A DNA stretch of 34,421 nt from Sulfurovum sp. (GCA_026991605.1 JALXBG010000164.1:1-34421), one strand, 5' to 3'; counted from the stretch's first letter, positions 9,259-18,770 are shown. Made by a program: numbers and translations. Notes: a model not told the origin generated them from the sequence alone.

Positions 9259-10851
9259 TTAGAGTTGTGGACCAGCACTTGCGAAGTCAAACTCACCACC
9301 ATTATCATCATAACGGTGGAAATTTTCTTGGAACATACCTGCAAGTTTAGCTAGCATCGCATCATACTCCTCTTTGTTTTCCCACGTCTCTCTAGGATTA
9401 AGTACTTTATTGTCCTTCACACCTTCAAGGGTTTTAGGAATCTGTAGATTAAAGAGTGGGAGCGTATCAAACTCAGCATCATTGATAGAACCGTTAAGGA
9501 TACCATCAATACATGCTCTTGTATCTTTAATACTCATACGCTTACCTGTACCATATGGACCACCTGTCCAACCTGTATTGACAAGATAAACATTTACACC
9601 ATGTTCATCGATCTTCTTACCAAGAAGCTCTGCATATTTTGTAGGGTGCAATGGTAAAAATGCTTCACCAAAACATGCGGAGAATGTAGCCACTGGTTCA
9701 GTAATACCACGCTCTGTACCGGCAACTTTTGCAGTATATCCTGAGAGGAAGTAGTACATTGCCTGTTCTTTTGTAAGTTTAGAGACTGGAGGAAGTACAC
9801 CAAATGCATCTGCTGAGAGGAAAATGATGTTATTTGGGTGTCCTGCTTGTAAATCTTCTTTATGATTTTCGATATGTTCTATGGGGTAAGAGACACGCGT
9901 ATTTTCTGTCTTGCTTCCATCTGTATAGTCTACCTTACCTGTAGGATCAGCAACTACATTTTCTAGAAGTGCATCTTTTACAATAGCACCATAAATTTCT
10001 GGCTCAGATTTTGCATCAAGATTAATGACTTTCGCATAACATCCACCTTCAAAGTTAAAGACACCATGGTCATCCCAACCATGTTCGTCATCACCAATGA
10101 GTGCTCTTTTAGGGTCAGTTGAAAGAGTGGTTTTACCTGTTCCTGAAAGACCAAAGAAAAGACATACATCTTCATCTTCACCTACGTTTGCAGAACAGTG
10201 CATAGAAAGTTTACCCTCTAGTGGCAACCAGTAGTTCATCATAGAGAAAATACCTTTTTTCATCTCACCGCCATACCAAGTTCCACCGATGATAGAAACA
10301 TTGTCTTCTATATTAAAAACCACATAAACATCTGAGTTTAACCCATGTTCTTTGTATTTTTCATCTACCGTTTTACAAGCATTGTAAACAGTAAAATCAG
10401 GCTCAAATCTTTCAAGTTCAGACTCTGTAGGACGGATAAACATATTTTTTACAAAGTGTGCCTGCCATGCTACTTCAGAAATGAAACGTATGGAACGTTT
10501 AGATGCAGCACTTGCGCCAGTATATACATCTGTTACATAAATATTTTTTCCAGAAAGCTGTGTCAATGTTAAATCAAGAAGTTCATCATAAATTTCTTTT
10601 TTTATTTTTTTGTTTACATCACCCCAAGCAATATGCTGATTTGAAGGTGCTTGGTCTACAAAATATTTATCTTTAGGACTACGCCCTGTAAAGATCCCCG
10701 TATCACACATCGCTGTGCCTGATGTTGAGATTTTACACTCACCACTGTTTACTTCGTGCGCTTGCAACTCGTCATAACTTAAATTATAATATACATCACC
10801 GATGTCTTTTAATCCCAGTTTGTCAAGTCCGTTGGGCGTTTTGGTACTCAT
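9259..10851 (-). CDS. pckA: Phosphoenolpyruvate carboxykinase (ATP)
   Basis: A 530-residue enzyme converting oxaloacetate + ATP to PEP + CO2 + ADP (reversible), the gluconeogenic branch at the oxaloacetate node. Visible motifs: RSPKDKY (57-63, substrate site), the kinase P-loop [10 protein letters not shown] (234-243), and the metal-binding GDDEHGW (253-259). The start chosen is ATG at 10851-10849, giving [14 protein letters not shown], with GAGGA five to seven bases before it. The frame stays open 27 codons further upstream, but that stretch lacks a ribosome site and family similarity. It is read in the same direction as, and just after, the oxaloacetate decarboxylase genes but is separated from them by a strong terminator, so it has its own promoter. 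Confidence 0.96.
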   Translation of the reverse strand: MSTKTPNGLDKLGLKDIGDVYYNLSYDELQAHEVNSGECKISTSGTAMCDTGIFTGRSPKDKYFVDQAPSNQHIAWGDVNKKIKKEIYDELLDLTLTQLSGKNIYVTDVYTGASAASKRSIRFISEVAWQAHFVKNMFIRPTESELERFEPDFTVYNACKTVDEKYKEHGLNSDVYVVFNIEDNVSIIGGTWYGGEMKKGIFSMMNYWLPLEGKLSMHCSANVGEDEDVCLFFGLSGTGKTTLSTDPKRALIGDDEHGWDDHGVFNFEGGCYAKVINLDAKSEPEIYGAIVKDALLENVVADPTGKVDYTDGSKTENTRVSYPIEHIENHKEDLQAGHPNNIIFLSADAFGVLPPVSKLTKEQAMYYFLSGYTAKVAGTERGITEPVATFSACFGEAFLPLHPTKYAELLGKKIDEHGVNVYLVNTGWTGGPYGTGKRMSIKDTRACIDGILNGSINDAEFDTLPLFNLQIPKTLEGVKDNKVLNPRETWENKEEYDAMLAKLAGMFQENFHRYDDNGGEFDFASAGPQL

Positions 10852-10879
10852 AGTATCCTCTTTATAGATAATTAATTTT

Positions 10880-10948
10880 ATTTCTAAAAAATAGAAATTT
10901 GGTTTAATGCTAAAGCATAAATCAAAAAACAAATGTTTTCTGATTTAT
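10880..10948 (-). promoter_or_regulatory. Folded leader region of pckA (three hairpins)
   Basis: Three inverted repeats lie between the oadB terminator and the pckA start. The first is a 14-bp stem at 10917-10948 with one G-U pair. The second is ATGC-TAAA-GCAT at 10907-10918, which overlaps the first by two bases so the two compete. The third is ATTTCTA / TAGAAAT at 10880-10898. No known riboswitch was recognised. They could be an RNA control element, or the first could be a second terminator of the oad operon. Confidence 0.4.
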
Positions 10949-10962
10949 ACCCTAAAAGTCAT

Positions 10963-10994
10963 AAAAAAGGGAAATAAAAAATTCACTTCCCTTT
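10963..10994 (-). terminator. Rho-independent terminator of the oad operon
   Basis: Read leftward, AAAGGGAA and TTCCCTTT pair in an 8-bp stem, and the right arm runs on into a stretch of T (TTTTTTA). It lies 6 bases after the oadB stop codon. This is a classic intrinsic terminator, ending the oadG-oadA-oadB transcript. Confidence 0.85.
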
Positions 10995-11000
10995 GATATG

Positions 11001-12347
11001 CTATTTAAAGATAGAAAGTAACACACCTGCTGCAACAGCAGAACCGATAACACCAGCCACGTTAGGACCCATTGCATGCATAAGCAAGATGTTTCCAGGT
11101 TTCTCTTCAGAACCAACTTTAGACGCAACCCTAGCTGCCATAGGCACTGCAGAAACCCCTGCTGCGCCAATGAGTGGGTTAATAGGCTCTTTAGAAAACT
11201 TATTCATTAGTTTAGCCATAAGCACACCTGCAGCTGTTCCTGCAGAGAATGCAAGCAAACCAATAACCATAATTCCCAAACTCTCAGCCACAAGGAATTT
11301 GTCTGCCTGAAGTGTCATTCCTACACCAAAACCTAAGAAAATAGTCACAACATTAATTAATGAGTTTTGCATCTCATTTGAAAGTCTGTCAACCACACCT
11401 GACTCTTTGGCAAAGTTACCAAAAGCAAAGGCTCCCATAAGTGGAGAGGCATCAGGTAAAACAAGTGCAATCATCATAATGACCACCAAAGGAAAAATAA
11501 GTTTTTCAAGCTTATTGACTTTTCTTGTCGTTTTCATAACGATTTGACGCTCTTCTTTTGTTGTAAGTGCTCTCATTATCGGTGGTTGTATAACAGGTAC
11601 CAACGCCATATATGAATATGCAGCAACCGCAATAGCACCTAACATTTCAGGTGCAAGTGCAGAGGCAATAAAAATAGAAGTAGGACCATCGGCACCACCG
11701 ATAATACTAATCGCTGAACACTGTTTCATTGTAAAGTCAACCATACCAGTATACTGTGAAAGTGCCGCAGCACCTACCAATGAACCAAAGATACCAAACT
11801 GTGCTGCACCACCAAGTAGTGCAGTCTTAGGATTAGCAAGAAGTGGGCCAAAGTCTGTCATCGCACCTACACCCATAAAGATGAGCAGAGGGAAGAACTC
11901 ATTTTGAATACCCATACTATAAATGATACCCAACATACCATCTGGTCCAGACATATTGGCTACTGGTATATTGGCGAGCAACCCACCAAAGGCGATAGGT
12001 AAAAGAAGTAAAGGTTCAAAACCTTTTGCAATAGCCAAATAGAAAAGTACAAAGATAATAAGGAACATAATCACACGTCCCCAACTTTGTGCAAATAAAG
12101 AGATCTCTGCACCCTGTCCATTTTTTACACCCTCTTTAGGATTCACAATAGCATTTATACCTGTTGTTTCAAAAAAAGATTCTATTAGACCAACAACACT
12201 TTTTTCCTTGTAATTAGCCTGTTCTTCTGCAATGAGTTCTGCCTGAGTTTTAAATTCAGTCGCACCTGCATGTTCATTTGCTATTGCAGCATTAGTAAAC
12301 AATGCAAACATAAACAGCAGAGAAAGTAAAAGTTGTTTGAGCTTCAT
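11001..12347 (-). CDS. oadB: Na+-pumping oxaloacetate decarboxylase, beta subunit
   Basis: A 448-residue membrane carboxybiotin decarboxylase that couples CO2 release to sodium export. Family signatures are seen: [19 protein letters not shown] (110-128), [17 protein letters not shown] (157-173), [10 protein letters not shown] (217-226, containing the conserved ion-pathway Asp), and the C-terminal [18 protein letters not shown]. Unusually, the N-terminus begins with a signal-peptide-like stretch (residues 1-23, ending AAIANEH). About 70 residues of hydrophilic and amphipathic sequence follow before the usual family start. The gene starts 2 bases after the oadA stop. Its partners are the alpha (biotin) and gamma (anchor) subunits upstream. 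Related GcdB/MmdB subunits decarboxylate other acids, but the alpha subunit and pckA next door favour oxaloacetate. Confidence 0.92.
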   Translation of the reverse strand: MKLKQLLLSLLFMFALFTNAAIANEHAGATEFKTQAELIAEEQANYKEKSVVGLIESFFETTGINAIVNPKEGVKNGQGAEISLFAQSWGRVIMFLIIFVLFYLAIAKGFEPLLLLPIAFGGLLANIPVANMSGPDGMLGIIYSMGIQNEFFPLLIFMGVGAMTDFGPLLANPKTALLGGAAQFGIFGSLVGAAALSQYTGMVDFTMKQCSAISIIGGADGPTSIFIASALAPEMLGAIAVAAYSYMALVPVIQPPIMRALTTKEERQIVMKTTRKVNKLEKLIFPLVVIMMIALVLPDASPLMGAFAFGNFAKESGVVDRLSNEMQNSLINVVTIFLGFGVGMTLQADKFLVAESLGIMVIGLLAFSAGTAAGVLMAKLMNKFSKEPINPLIGAAGVSAVPMAARVASKVGSEEKPGNILLMHAMGPNVAGVIGSAVAAGVLLSIFK

Positions 12348-12349
12348 GC

Positions 12350-14137
12350 TTACTCCATTGTGGCTAAAAGTTGAGCGTCTGCGACTGTGTCGTTTACATT
12401 TACATTGATAGAAGCAATTTTACCAGCTTGTGGCGCTGCAATGTCGATTTCCATTTTCATCGCTTCAAGAATCATAATAATATCACCCTCTGCTACCGTA
12501 TCACCTGGGTTTTTAAGAATTTTCCATACATTTCCTGGGGTTTGAGAAAGAATCTCAAGACTTCCTGTCCCACTTGGTCCTGCTGGAGCTGCCACTGCTG
12601 GAGCTGCCGCTGCAGTTGTTGGTGCTATTTGAATATCACCCTCACCCTCTGCTACTTGAACGCTGTATTGTTTACCATCTACTACTACTGTATAATTTCC
12701 TGCCATTTCACTATCTCCACTACAATTATTTTTACCTTTTCTTACCATGAGAGGGCCTTCACCCTTCAAGAACGCAATACCTTTTTGATCACAAGCTCCA
12801 GCAATAAAAATATTTTCATCACTCGCTTCCAAGCCTTCTTCTTCCAACACTTTAGTCCAGTGTGCAATAGATTTTGTTTCATCTCTATCTGCAAGGTCTA
12901 AAGGATTTTCCGTAGTAGGATCTAGTTTAAGCTTTTGAGCTGCAAGTTCCATGATTTCTTTGTCCGCTTCTACAGGCGTCTTACCAAAGTAACCAAGTAC
13001 CATACGACCATACCCTGGAGCAATTTGCTTCCATGGACCAAACATCACGTTTGCATACGCTTGTTGCCAGTAGAATTGACTGACTGGTGTTACAGATGTT
13101 CCATAACCCCCACGTTCAACCACTTCTTTCATCGCTGCAATAACTTCATCAAATTTCTCTAAATCTCCAGAGTCTCTCATCATCTGTGTGTTTGCTGTAA
13201 GTGCGCCACCAGGCATAGGAGAGAATGGAATAAGAGGAGAAACCTGTGTTGCTTCAGGTGGTATCATGTACTCACTCAGACACTCTTTGAGTCTCTCTTC
13301 ATACTTAAGTACTTTATCTAATTTCAAATCACCAAGGTTATAGTTAGTCCCTTTTGTTGCATGAAGCATAGTCAAGATATCTGGTTGTGATGTACCACCA
13401 GATACTGGTGATGCCGCCATATCGATACCATTTGCACCTGCTTCAAGTGCCGCAAGATATGCGGCTACAGATACACCTGCAGTTTCATGCGTGTGAAGTC
13501 TTAAGTGCACAGACTCACCAAGAAGCTTTCTTGCCATTGAAATCGTTTCATAGATTTTATGTGGGTTTGCTGTTCCTGATGCATCTTTGAAACAGATACT
13601 GTCAAATGCAATACCAGAATCTAAAATATTTCTTAATGTTTTTTCATAAAATGGCACATCGTGTGCACCCTTACATCCTGGAGGTAAATCCATCATTGTT
13701 ACTACTGCTTCATGACTCATACCATGCTTTTTAATAGCTTCTGCAGAAAATGCCAAGTTATTAATATCATTTAGAGCATCGAAGTTACGTACCGTTGTTG
13801 TACCATGTTTTGCAAACATTTTTGCAAAAAGGTCAATCATCTCACGGCTACCTGTGTCTAACATCACAGTATTGATACCACGTGAAAGTACTTGAAGGTT
13901 TGCTTCTTTTCCTACGATCTCTCTGAATCCATCCATCATATCAAATGCATTTTCCTGTAAATAGAAGAAAAGTGATTGGAATCTTGCTCCACCACCAAAT
14001 TCAAAGTGATTTATCCCTGCATTTTTTGCTGCTTCTACTGCAGGAAAAAAGTCATCCATAAGGACACGCCCACCAAAGACAGATTGGAATCCGTCTCTAA
14101 AGGTTGTGTCCATTACATCAATGTATTTTTTAGCCAT
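12350..14137 (-). CDS. oadA: Oxaloacetate decarboxylase alpha subunit (biotin carboxyltransferase)
   Basis: A 595-residue protein that moves the carboxyl group of oxaloacetate to its own biotin. Residues about 5-270 are the carboxyltransferase TIM barrel: [10 protein letters not shown] at the start, the FKDASG lysine segment, and the metal-binding HTH of [10 protein letters not shown]. The conserved PYC/OADA middle domain follows, then an Ala/Pro-rich hinge (about 500-520). The C-terminal biotinyl domain carries EAMKME, with the biotinylated lysine near residue 561. Beta and gamma subunits flank it, identifying a decarboxylase complex rather than a pyruvate carboxylase, since no biotin carboxylase subunit is nearby. 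Homologous alpha-type proteins work as pyruvate or 2-oxoglutarate carboxylase subunits in some autotrophs, so that remains an alternative. Confidence 0.93.
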   Translation of the reverse strand: MAKKYIDVMDTTFRDGFQSVFGGRVLMDDFFPAVEAAKNAGINHFEFGGGARFQSLFFYLQENAFDMMDGFREIVGKEANLQVLSRGINTVMLDTGSREMIDLFAKMFAKHGTTTVRNFDALNDINNLAFSAEAIKKHGMSHEAVVTMMDLPPGCKGAHDVPFYEKTLRNILDSGIAFDSICFKDASGTANPHKIYETISMARKLLGESVHLRLHTHETAGVSVAAYLAALEAGANGIDMAASPVSGGTSQPDILTMLHATKGTNYNLGDLKLDKVLKYEERLKECLSEYMIPPEATQVSPLIPFSPMPGGALTANTQMMRDSGDLEKFDEVIAAMKEVVERGGYGTSVTPVSQFYWQQAYANVMFGPWKQIAPGYGRMVLGYFGKTPVEADKEIMELAAQKLKLDPTTENPLDLADRDETKSIAHWTKVLEEEGLEASDENIFIAGACDQKGIAFLKGEGPLMVRKGKNNCSGDSEMAGNYTVVVDGKQYSVQVAEGEGDIQIAPTTAAAAPAVAAPAGPSGTGSLEILSQTPGNVWKILKNPGDTVAEGDIIMILEAMKMEIDIAAPQAGKIASINVNVNDTVADAQLLATME

Positions 14138-14151
14138 TTACGATACCTTGT

Positions 14152-14385
14152 TTATTGATTTTTACGAAATTCACTCACTGCTGCGACGATAGCAGCGACG
14201 TGGTGTGCTTCTTGTGTAGTATTTGAAGCAGTTGGAGTTACTTCAGGTGCTTTCTCTGGAAAGAATTTATTGATAAGAAAAGCTTGCAGCTTCACTACCT
14301 GAACGAGTACCATGAGGAAGATAAAGACAATTGCCATCCCCAGTACCATAAACTTTAGGCCTTCACCTACTAAATCGATTTCCAT
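14152..14385 (-). CDS. oadG: Oxaloacetate decarboxylase gamma subunit
   Basis: A 77-residue small membrane subunit that anchors and stabilises the alpha-beta complex. It has one membrane helix (about residues 12-32, FMVLGMAIVFIFLMVLVQVV), a Pro/Thr-rich linker, and the typical end HHVAAIVAAVSEFRKNQ, which contacts the alpha subunit. The start chosen is ATG at 14385, spaced six bases from AAGGTGG. A GTG three codons upstream (14394) would sit inside that ribosome site. It is the first gene of oadG-oadA-oadB, and the 14-base gap to oadA supports co-transcription. Confidence 0.88.
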   Translation of the reverse strand: MEIDLVGEGLKFMVLGMAIVFIFLMVLVQVVKLQAFLINKFFPEKAPEVTPTASNTTQEAHHVAAIVAAVSEFRKNQ

Positions 14386-14471
14386 ATATCCCACCTTTGA
14401 ATAAAAGTTCTACTAGTTTTGTAACTCAAATATTAAAATAGTTTTGCTTGCTACTAGTTAAAAATAGAGAA

Positions 14472-15854
14472 TTATCTACGTTTTCTACGACGATTGTTAT
14501 TTCGCGTAGCTTTTTTCTCACCTACATAATTTTCCATCATCGTATCTACAGTCTCTTGGTCAAATCCAATTTGTGATCCAATATGTTGTTTCTCTTGCTC
14601 AATAAGTCGTGACATGAGCTTCTCTAAAAGTAACTCTTTCTCCATATTTGACATATACTCCAACATATCTACCGCATCATTGTGGATAGGTATACCACGA
14701 ATCTGCTCTGCAAGGTATTCACGCCCTGTATCATCTAACCCATCACCGCCTGGTAATGTAGCTAAACGCATCTCTGCCCCTACCTCTTTTTGAATACGCT
14801 GAAGTTCTCTAAATTCTTCAGTAGTGACAAGTGTAATCGCCTGTCCACTCTTACCTGCACGTCCTGTACGTCCTATGCGGTGTACGTAAGACTGAGGATC
14901 AAAAGGGATGTGAAAGTTAAAGACATGTGTGACATCTTTTACATCAAGTCCACGTGCAGCAACATCGGTTGCCACCATGATTTTGATTTCTGACCTTCTA
15001 TAAGACTTAATCATTATTTCTCTGTCTCTTTGTTCCAAGTCACCATGCAGACCTCCTGCACTAAAACCTAGTGCCTGTAAATGTTCAGTCAATCTGTCTA
15101 CTTCACGCTTCATACGACAGAAGACAATACACTTGTTTGTCTCTTCTGTTTCAAGTAGTTTAATGAGTGCTTCATCTCTTTGGCTTTCGTTAATCATGTA
15201 GTAGCGCTGGTCAATGATGTTATTCGTAGTCTCATCATCTCCTACAGCAGAAATAAATTGTGGTTGATATAAAATGTCATTAGCCAATTGTTTAATAGGT
15301 TCTGGCATAGTTGCTGAAAAAAGTAATGTCTGTCTGTTTTGAGGGATATACTCAAATATCTCTTTTATCTCATCCAAAAAGCCCATATCAAGCATCTCAT
15401 CTGCTTCATCAAGTACGACTATTTCAGGGTTAAAAACATCAATTTTACCTTTTTTGTAAAGGTCTTTGAGTCTTCCTGGTGTTGCCACAACAATTTGCAC
15501 ACCCTTATGGATAAGTGCAATTTGACGTCCATACCCTACACCACCATAAACAGTGAGCGTACGAATACCTGCAAAACGTCCTAAATGGTAAAGCTCATCG
15601 GCAACTTGAGTAGCCAGTTCACGTGTTGGGGTAATGACCAAGGCACGTTCTATTTCACCACTAGCAAGTTTATCCATCATCGGTAAACCAAAGGCTGCTG
15701 TTTTTCCTGTACCTGTGTGGGCTTGTCCCACGAGGTCTGAACCTGAAGCGATGATTGGTATCGCCTCTTCTTGTATAGGGCTTGGTTCTCTAAACCCTGC
15801 TATCTTCACCCCTTTAGCAATATCGCGGTGAAAATTAAACTCTGAAAATTTCAT
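14472..15854 (-). CDS. DEAD-box ATP-dependent RNA helicase
   Basis: A 460-residue helicase of the CsdA/RhlE/DeaD class, unwinding RNA in ribosome assembly, decay or cold adaptation. Motifs in order: Q motif with PSPIQ (about 24-28), motif I AHTGTGKT (45-52), PTREL, TPGR, DEAD (149-152), SAT (180-182), ARGLD, and HRIGRTGR (325-332). The C-terminus ends in a strongly basic tail (KKATRNNNRRRKRR) that likely binds RNA. The start chosen is ATG at 15854 (MKFSEFNFHRDI), with AAGG seven bases upstream. An in-frame upstream start would run into the REP hairpin at 15873. It is shorter than DeaD proteins, which carry an RNA-recognition domain, so the exact subfamily is left open. Confidence 0.93.
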   Translation of the reverse strand: MKFSEFNFHRDIAKGVKIAGFREPSPIQEEAIPIIASGSDLVGQAHTGTGKTAAFGLPMMDKLASGEIERALVITPTRELATQVADELYHLGRFAGIRTLTVYGGVGYGRQIALIHKGVQIVVATPGRLKDLYKKGKIDVFNPEIVVLDEADEMLDMGFLDEIKEIFEYIPQNRQTLLFSATMPEPIKQLANDILYQPQFISAVGDDETTNNIIDQRYYMINESQRDEALIKLLETEETNKCIVFCRMKREVDRLTEHLQALGFSAGGLHGDLEQRDREIMIKSYRRSEIKIMVATDVAARGLDVKDVTHVFNFHIPFDPQSYVHRIGRTGRAGKSGQAITLVTTEEFRELQRIQKEVGAEMRLATLPGGDGLDDTGREYLAEQIRGIPIHNDAVDMLEYMSNMEKELLLEKLMSRLIEQEKQHIGSQIGFDQETVDTMMENYVGEKKATRNNNRRRKRR

Positions 15855-15872
15855 ATTTTGCCTTTTGCAAAA

Positions 15873-15898
15873 GGGTAGACACACGGGTCTACCCCTAC
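15873..15898 (-). repeat. REP-like element A (GTAG head)
   Basis: An 8-bp perfect stem GGGTAGAC / GTCTACCC with a 6-base loop, and GTAG (minus strand) directly at its base. It lies 18 bases upstream of the helicase start codon, within that gene's leader or promoter region. Its head faces element B. Confidence 0.75.
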
Positions 15899-15933
15899 AT
15901 CATAAATTTGTCCAAAAATCTTTTGAACTTAAG

Positions 15934-15955
15934 AGAGTCTCTCGTGAGAGGCTCT
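15934..15955. repeat. Palindrome between REP elements A and B
   Basis: A 10-bp inverted repeat with one mismatch (AGAGTCTCTC / GAGAGGCTCT) and 2 bases between arms. It is enclosed by a further TTGAA...TTCAA pair at 15923 and 15965. It sits in the middle of the spacer between the facing REP elements A and B. Confidence 0.6.
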
Positions 15956-15969
15956 ATAAATTCAATATC

Positions 15970-15994
15970 GTAGGGGTACCCCTTGTGGGTACCC
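15970..15994 (+). repeat. REP-like element B (GTAG head)
   Basis: GTAG at 15970-15973 followed by an 8-bp stem made of two copies of the self-complementary GGGTACCC (15974-15981 and 15987-15994) around a 5-base loop. It is in opposite orientation to elements A and C. Confidence 0.75.
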
Positions 15995-16035
15995 TTGATA
16001 AAATGGTATCCACAATATATAATCCCCACATAAAA

Positions 16036-16061
16036 GGGCAACCACGAGGGATTGCCCCTAC
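16036..16061 (-). repeat. REP-like element C (GTAG head), abutting the uppP stop
   Basis: A stem GGGCAA / TTGCCC with further inner CC/GG pairing, and GTAG on the minus strand at 16061-16058. On the transcribed strand the uppP stop TAA (16065-16063) is followed by a single base and then the GTAG head. It may shape the 3' end of the uppP message. Confidence 0.7.
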
Positions 16062-16062
16062 G

Positions 16063-16827
16063 TTATAATATCATCAACAATAAAACTCCAAACAGTATCC
16101 TATATATTCCAAAAGGTACAAAAGTAAATTTTTGTATAAAAACCAAAAAGAGCTTTACTGTAATATACGCCACCACAAAGGCAACCACAAATCCTATGCC
16201 AAAGGCTACCCAATTGGCATCGGCAAACTCTTTATAGTGTTTGAGTAAATCATACGCACTCACGGCTCCCATGACAGGAATAGCAAGTAAGAAAGAGAAA
16301 TCTGAAGCAGTTTTTCTGTCAAGTCCAGAGAGCATACCCCCGATGATGGTTGCCCCTGCTCTGCTTGTCCCAGGGACTAATGAGAATATTTGAGCAAAAC
16401 CAACCCACCATGCTTGAGCATAAGTGACTTCTTCTACCTCTTTTACCGTATGTTCTTTGGGCTTGTAAAAATACTCAACAATCAAAAAGACAACCCCACC
16501 GATGATAAACATCCATGCCACAGTCTCTACGTTAAACAATGCTTTGATTTGGTCTTTAAAAATGAAGCCAACAATGGCAAGAGGAAGAAAAGCCAGAAGA
16601 AGTTTAAGCCATAAATCTATTTTTTTAAGTGTAATTTTTTCTCTGTAAATCAGCATCACAGCCAAGATAGCTGCGAACTGGATAATGACTTCATAGGCTT
16701 TGGTCACAGCATCTTGGTCTACACCCAAAAACTGTGAAGCCACTATCATATGACCCGTAGAAGAGATGGGTAAAAATTCTGTAAAACCTTCAATAATCCC
16801 TATGATTATCGCTTGAAAAATATCCAA
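16063..16827 (-). CDS. uppP: Undecaprenyl-diphosphatase UppP (BacA)
   Basis: A 254-residue integral membrane enzyme that removes a phosphate from undecaprenyl diphosphate, recycling the lipid carrier for peptidoglycan and surface sugars; it also gives bacitracin resistance. The family motifs are present: EGFTEFLPISSTGH (13-26) and PGTSRAGAT (152-160). The second motif has Ala where many members have Ser, but the catalytic Ser-Arg and Thr are kept. The start is TTG at 16827, well placed after AAAAGGG; no better ATG is available. It lies 10 bases after the ABC exporter gene and is probably in one operon with it. Confidence 0.95.
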   Translation of the reverse strand: MDIFQAIIIGIIEGFTEFLPISSTGHMIVASQFLGVDQDAVTKAYEVIIQFAAILAVMLIYREKITLKKIDLWLKLLLAFLPLAIVGFIFKDQIKALFNVETVAWMFIIGGVVFLIVEYFYKPKEHTVKEVEEVTYAQAWWVGFAQIFSLVPGTSRAGATIIGGMLSGLDRKTASDFSFLLAIPVMGAVSAYDLLKHYKEFADANWVAFGIGFVVAFVVAYITVKLFLVFIQKFTFVPFGIYRILFGVLLLMIL

Positions 16828-16837
16828 TGTTTCCCTT

Positions 16838-18604
16838 TTATATCATCGAGCTAAAATAGCTCTCATCTTTAGACAACAACTCTTGTGGTGAACCACTGTC
16901 TACTACTTCTCCATCTTCGAGTACATAGATAAACTCAGCACTTTTTATAGTGCTAAGCCTATGTGCGATGGTAATCACCGTTTTTTCAGACAAAAAGTCG
17001 TGTAATGCTTCAAAGAGTTTCACCTCTGTATGCACATCCAATGCTGACGTAGATTCATCGAAAATGACCACTTTAGGATCACTCAAAATCATACGGGCAA
17101 TAGCAACACGTTGTCTTTGTCCTCCACTGAGCTTGATACCGTCTTTTCCGACAAGTGTATCAAGTCCCAAATCCAACCCTGCTATGACATCATCAAGTTG
17201 TGCAATGTGCAGTGCTTCTTGCACCTTTTCATCGCTGTACTCTTTGCCTAGCGTGAGATTGAACAGCATTGTATCATTAAAGAGTTTAGGATGTTGCAAG
17301 ATTAGGTGAATGTTTTCACGAATGGTAGAAAGTTTTAATGCTTTGTTTGACACACCCCCATAGAATATCTCGCCACTATCGAGCGGATAAAAGCCTACAA
17401 GAATATTGGAAAGCGTTGTCTTTCCAGAGCCGCTTGCACCGACAATAGCAACTTTACACCCCTTCTCAATGTGTAAATTAATATTTGTTAATATGTTTTT
17501 ACCTTTTTGGTAGGCAAACGAAAGGTCCTTCACCTCTATACCGATAGCATGCTGTCCCTTAAAAGGATTACATTTTTCCTCTACCACTGGCTCTTGTTCC
17601 AAGGCATAGATGCTGTCTATACGCTTACACGCAGCCTTTGCTGTAGAGAGAACATACTGAAAGTTAATGATATCCTGTATCGGTGTCACCATCACCCAAA
17701 GGTAAGAAAAAACTGCCAACATTAGCCCTACAGAAAGGTCCGAATACGCCACAGCCAAGATGCTTACTGCTCTAAATATCTCATAGCCTGCCAAGAAGAC
17801 AAGATAAGAGTACTTCATCGCGCGGTCACTTTTGTAGCCGTAGTTTATAGCATGTGTACGTAAATCATCTGCCTTGATACGGCTCTGTTCAAAGAAATAC
17901 TCCTCTTTGTTTGCTGCACGTATCTGATGAAAAAGCTCCAAAGTTTCAGTTAAAGAGGCTTGAAACATTTCCACAGCTTTGTTCTCTTCTTTCTTCAATT
18001 CCCCTACATTTCTTGCAAGCTTCACGGTAAACAATACTACAACAGGGTTGGTAATAAGAATGAAAATAGCCAACTGCCAATTTATCCATAAAAGTATCAC
18101 CGCAGAAAAGACCAACATCAACACCGCTACAATGAGTTTAGAAATAGTAGAACTCACAAATCCATCGATGGTCTCTACATCTGTCACGAGCTTAGAAGTC
18201 ACTGCTCCCACCCGCATCATCTCATACTCTTTGAGTGAAACACGTTTGAGATGCCTAAGCAGAGACTCCCTCATTTTAAAAGTAATATTTTTTGATATGG
18301 AAACAAATACTTTACTCTGTAGTATCGATAATACCGTACTCAACACACGAAGCACGATAATAATAGCCAATACAAAAAGAACGTAGCCTTTCGTATCGGA
18401 GGTAAAGAGGTGTTGGCTTATCCAAGAGATAAACCCATGGTCTTTGCCCAAGAGTAATTCATCGACAAGTATAGGGATAAAAAGAGGGATGGCAACCACC
18501 AGAAGTGTAGAGGCAACAGCTATAATATTTCCTAATATTACTTCTTTTCTGTAGGTGAGGAGTTGTAAGAATATACCTTTTATCGTACACGTTTGTTTTG
18601 GCAT
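16838..18604 (-). CDS. ABC exporter, fused permease and ATPase (MsbA/LmrA type)
   Basis: A 588-residue half-transporter that would act as a homodimer. The N-terminal 320 residues hold six membrane helices of the type I exporter fold. The C-terminal ATPase (about 345-588) has Walker A GASGSGKTTLS, a Q-loop, signature LSGGQRQRVAIAR, Walker B VVIFDESTSALD, and the H-loop TIAHRL. The start ATG is preceded by AAGGGAG. It lies directly before uppP, so a role in exporting an envelope component (lipid A core, lipid-linked sugar) is possible. That is inference from position, since the family also includes drug and peptide exporters. The 166 bases upstream hold no gene. Confidence 0.9.
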   Translation of the reverse strand: MPKQTCTIKGIFLQLLTYRKEVILGNIIAVASTLLVVAIPLFIPILVDELLLGKDHGFISWISQHLFTSDTKGYVLFVLAIIIVLRVLSTVLSILQSKVFVSISKNITFKMRESLLRHLKRVSLKEYEMMRVGAVTSKLVTDVETIDGFVSSTISKLIVAVLMLVFSAVILLWINWQLAIFILITNPVVVLFTVKLARNVGELKKEENKAVEMFQASLTETLELFHQIRAANKEEYFFEQSRIKADDLRTHAINYGYKSDRAMKYSYLVFLAGYEIFRAVSILAVAYSDLSVGLMLAVFSYLWVMVTPIQDIINFQYVLSTAKAACKRIDSIYALEQEPVVEEKCNPFKGQHAIGIEVKDLSFAYQKGKNILTNINLHIEKGCKVAIVGASGSGKTTLSNILVGFYPLDSGEIFYGGVSNKALKLSTIRENIHLILQHPKLFNDTMLFNLTLGKEYSDEKVQEALHIAQLDDVIAGLDLGLDTLVGKDGIKLSGGQRQRVAIARMILSDPKVVIFDESTSALDVHTEVKLFEALHDFLSEKTVITIAHRLSTIKSAEFIYVLEDGEVVDSGSPQELLSKDESYFSSMI

Positions 18605-18770
18605 AGTTGCACTCCCTTGGTTTTATTTTCTGATTATATCAGGTTGAAATAAGTAATCAATCATCATTATAATTTAGAGGAACTAAATATTAAATATATC
18701 ATAAGAGCAAAGATTTTTCTCTTTACCAATATTTGGTGCGTTAGCAAACGATACCTTACAATTCTACAAA

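Noticed and set aside
10852-10932. 27-codon N-terminal extension of pckA
   Set aside because: No ribosome site, no similarity to the family start, and it overlaps the hairpin leader; the ATG at 10851 has a good GAGGA.
12371-12901. A 176-codon + strand frame opposite oadA
   Set aside because: Low-complexity Cys/Ser/His-rich translation, antisense to the biotinyl and middle domains; a shadow.
15873-16061. REP cluster read as a short CRISPR array
   Set aside because: The units differ in sequence and orientation and spacing is irregular; there are no cas genes.
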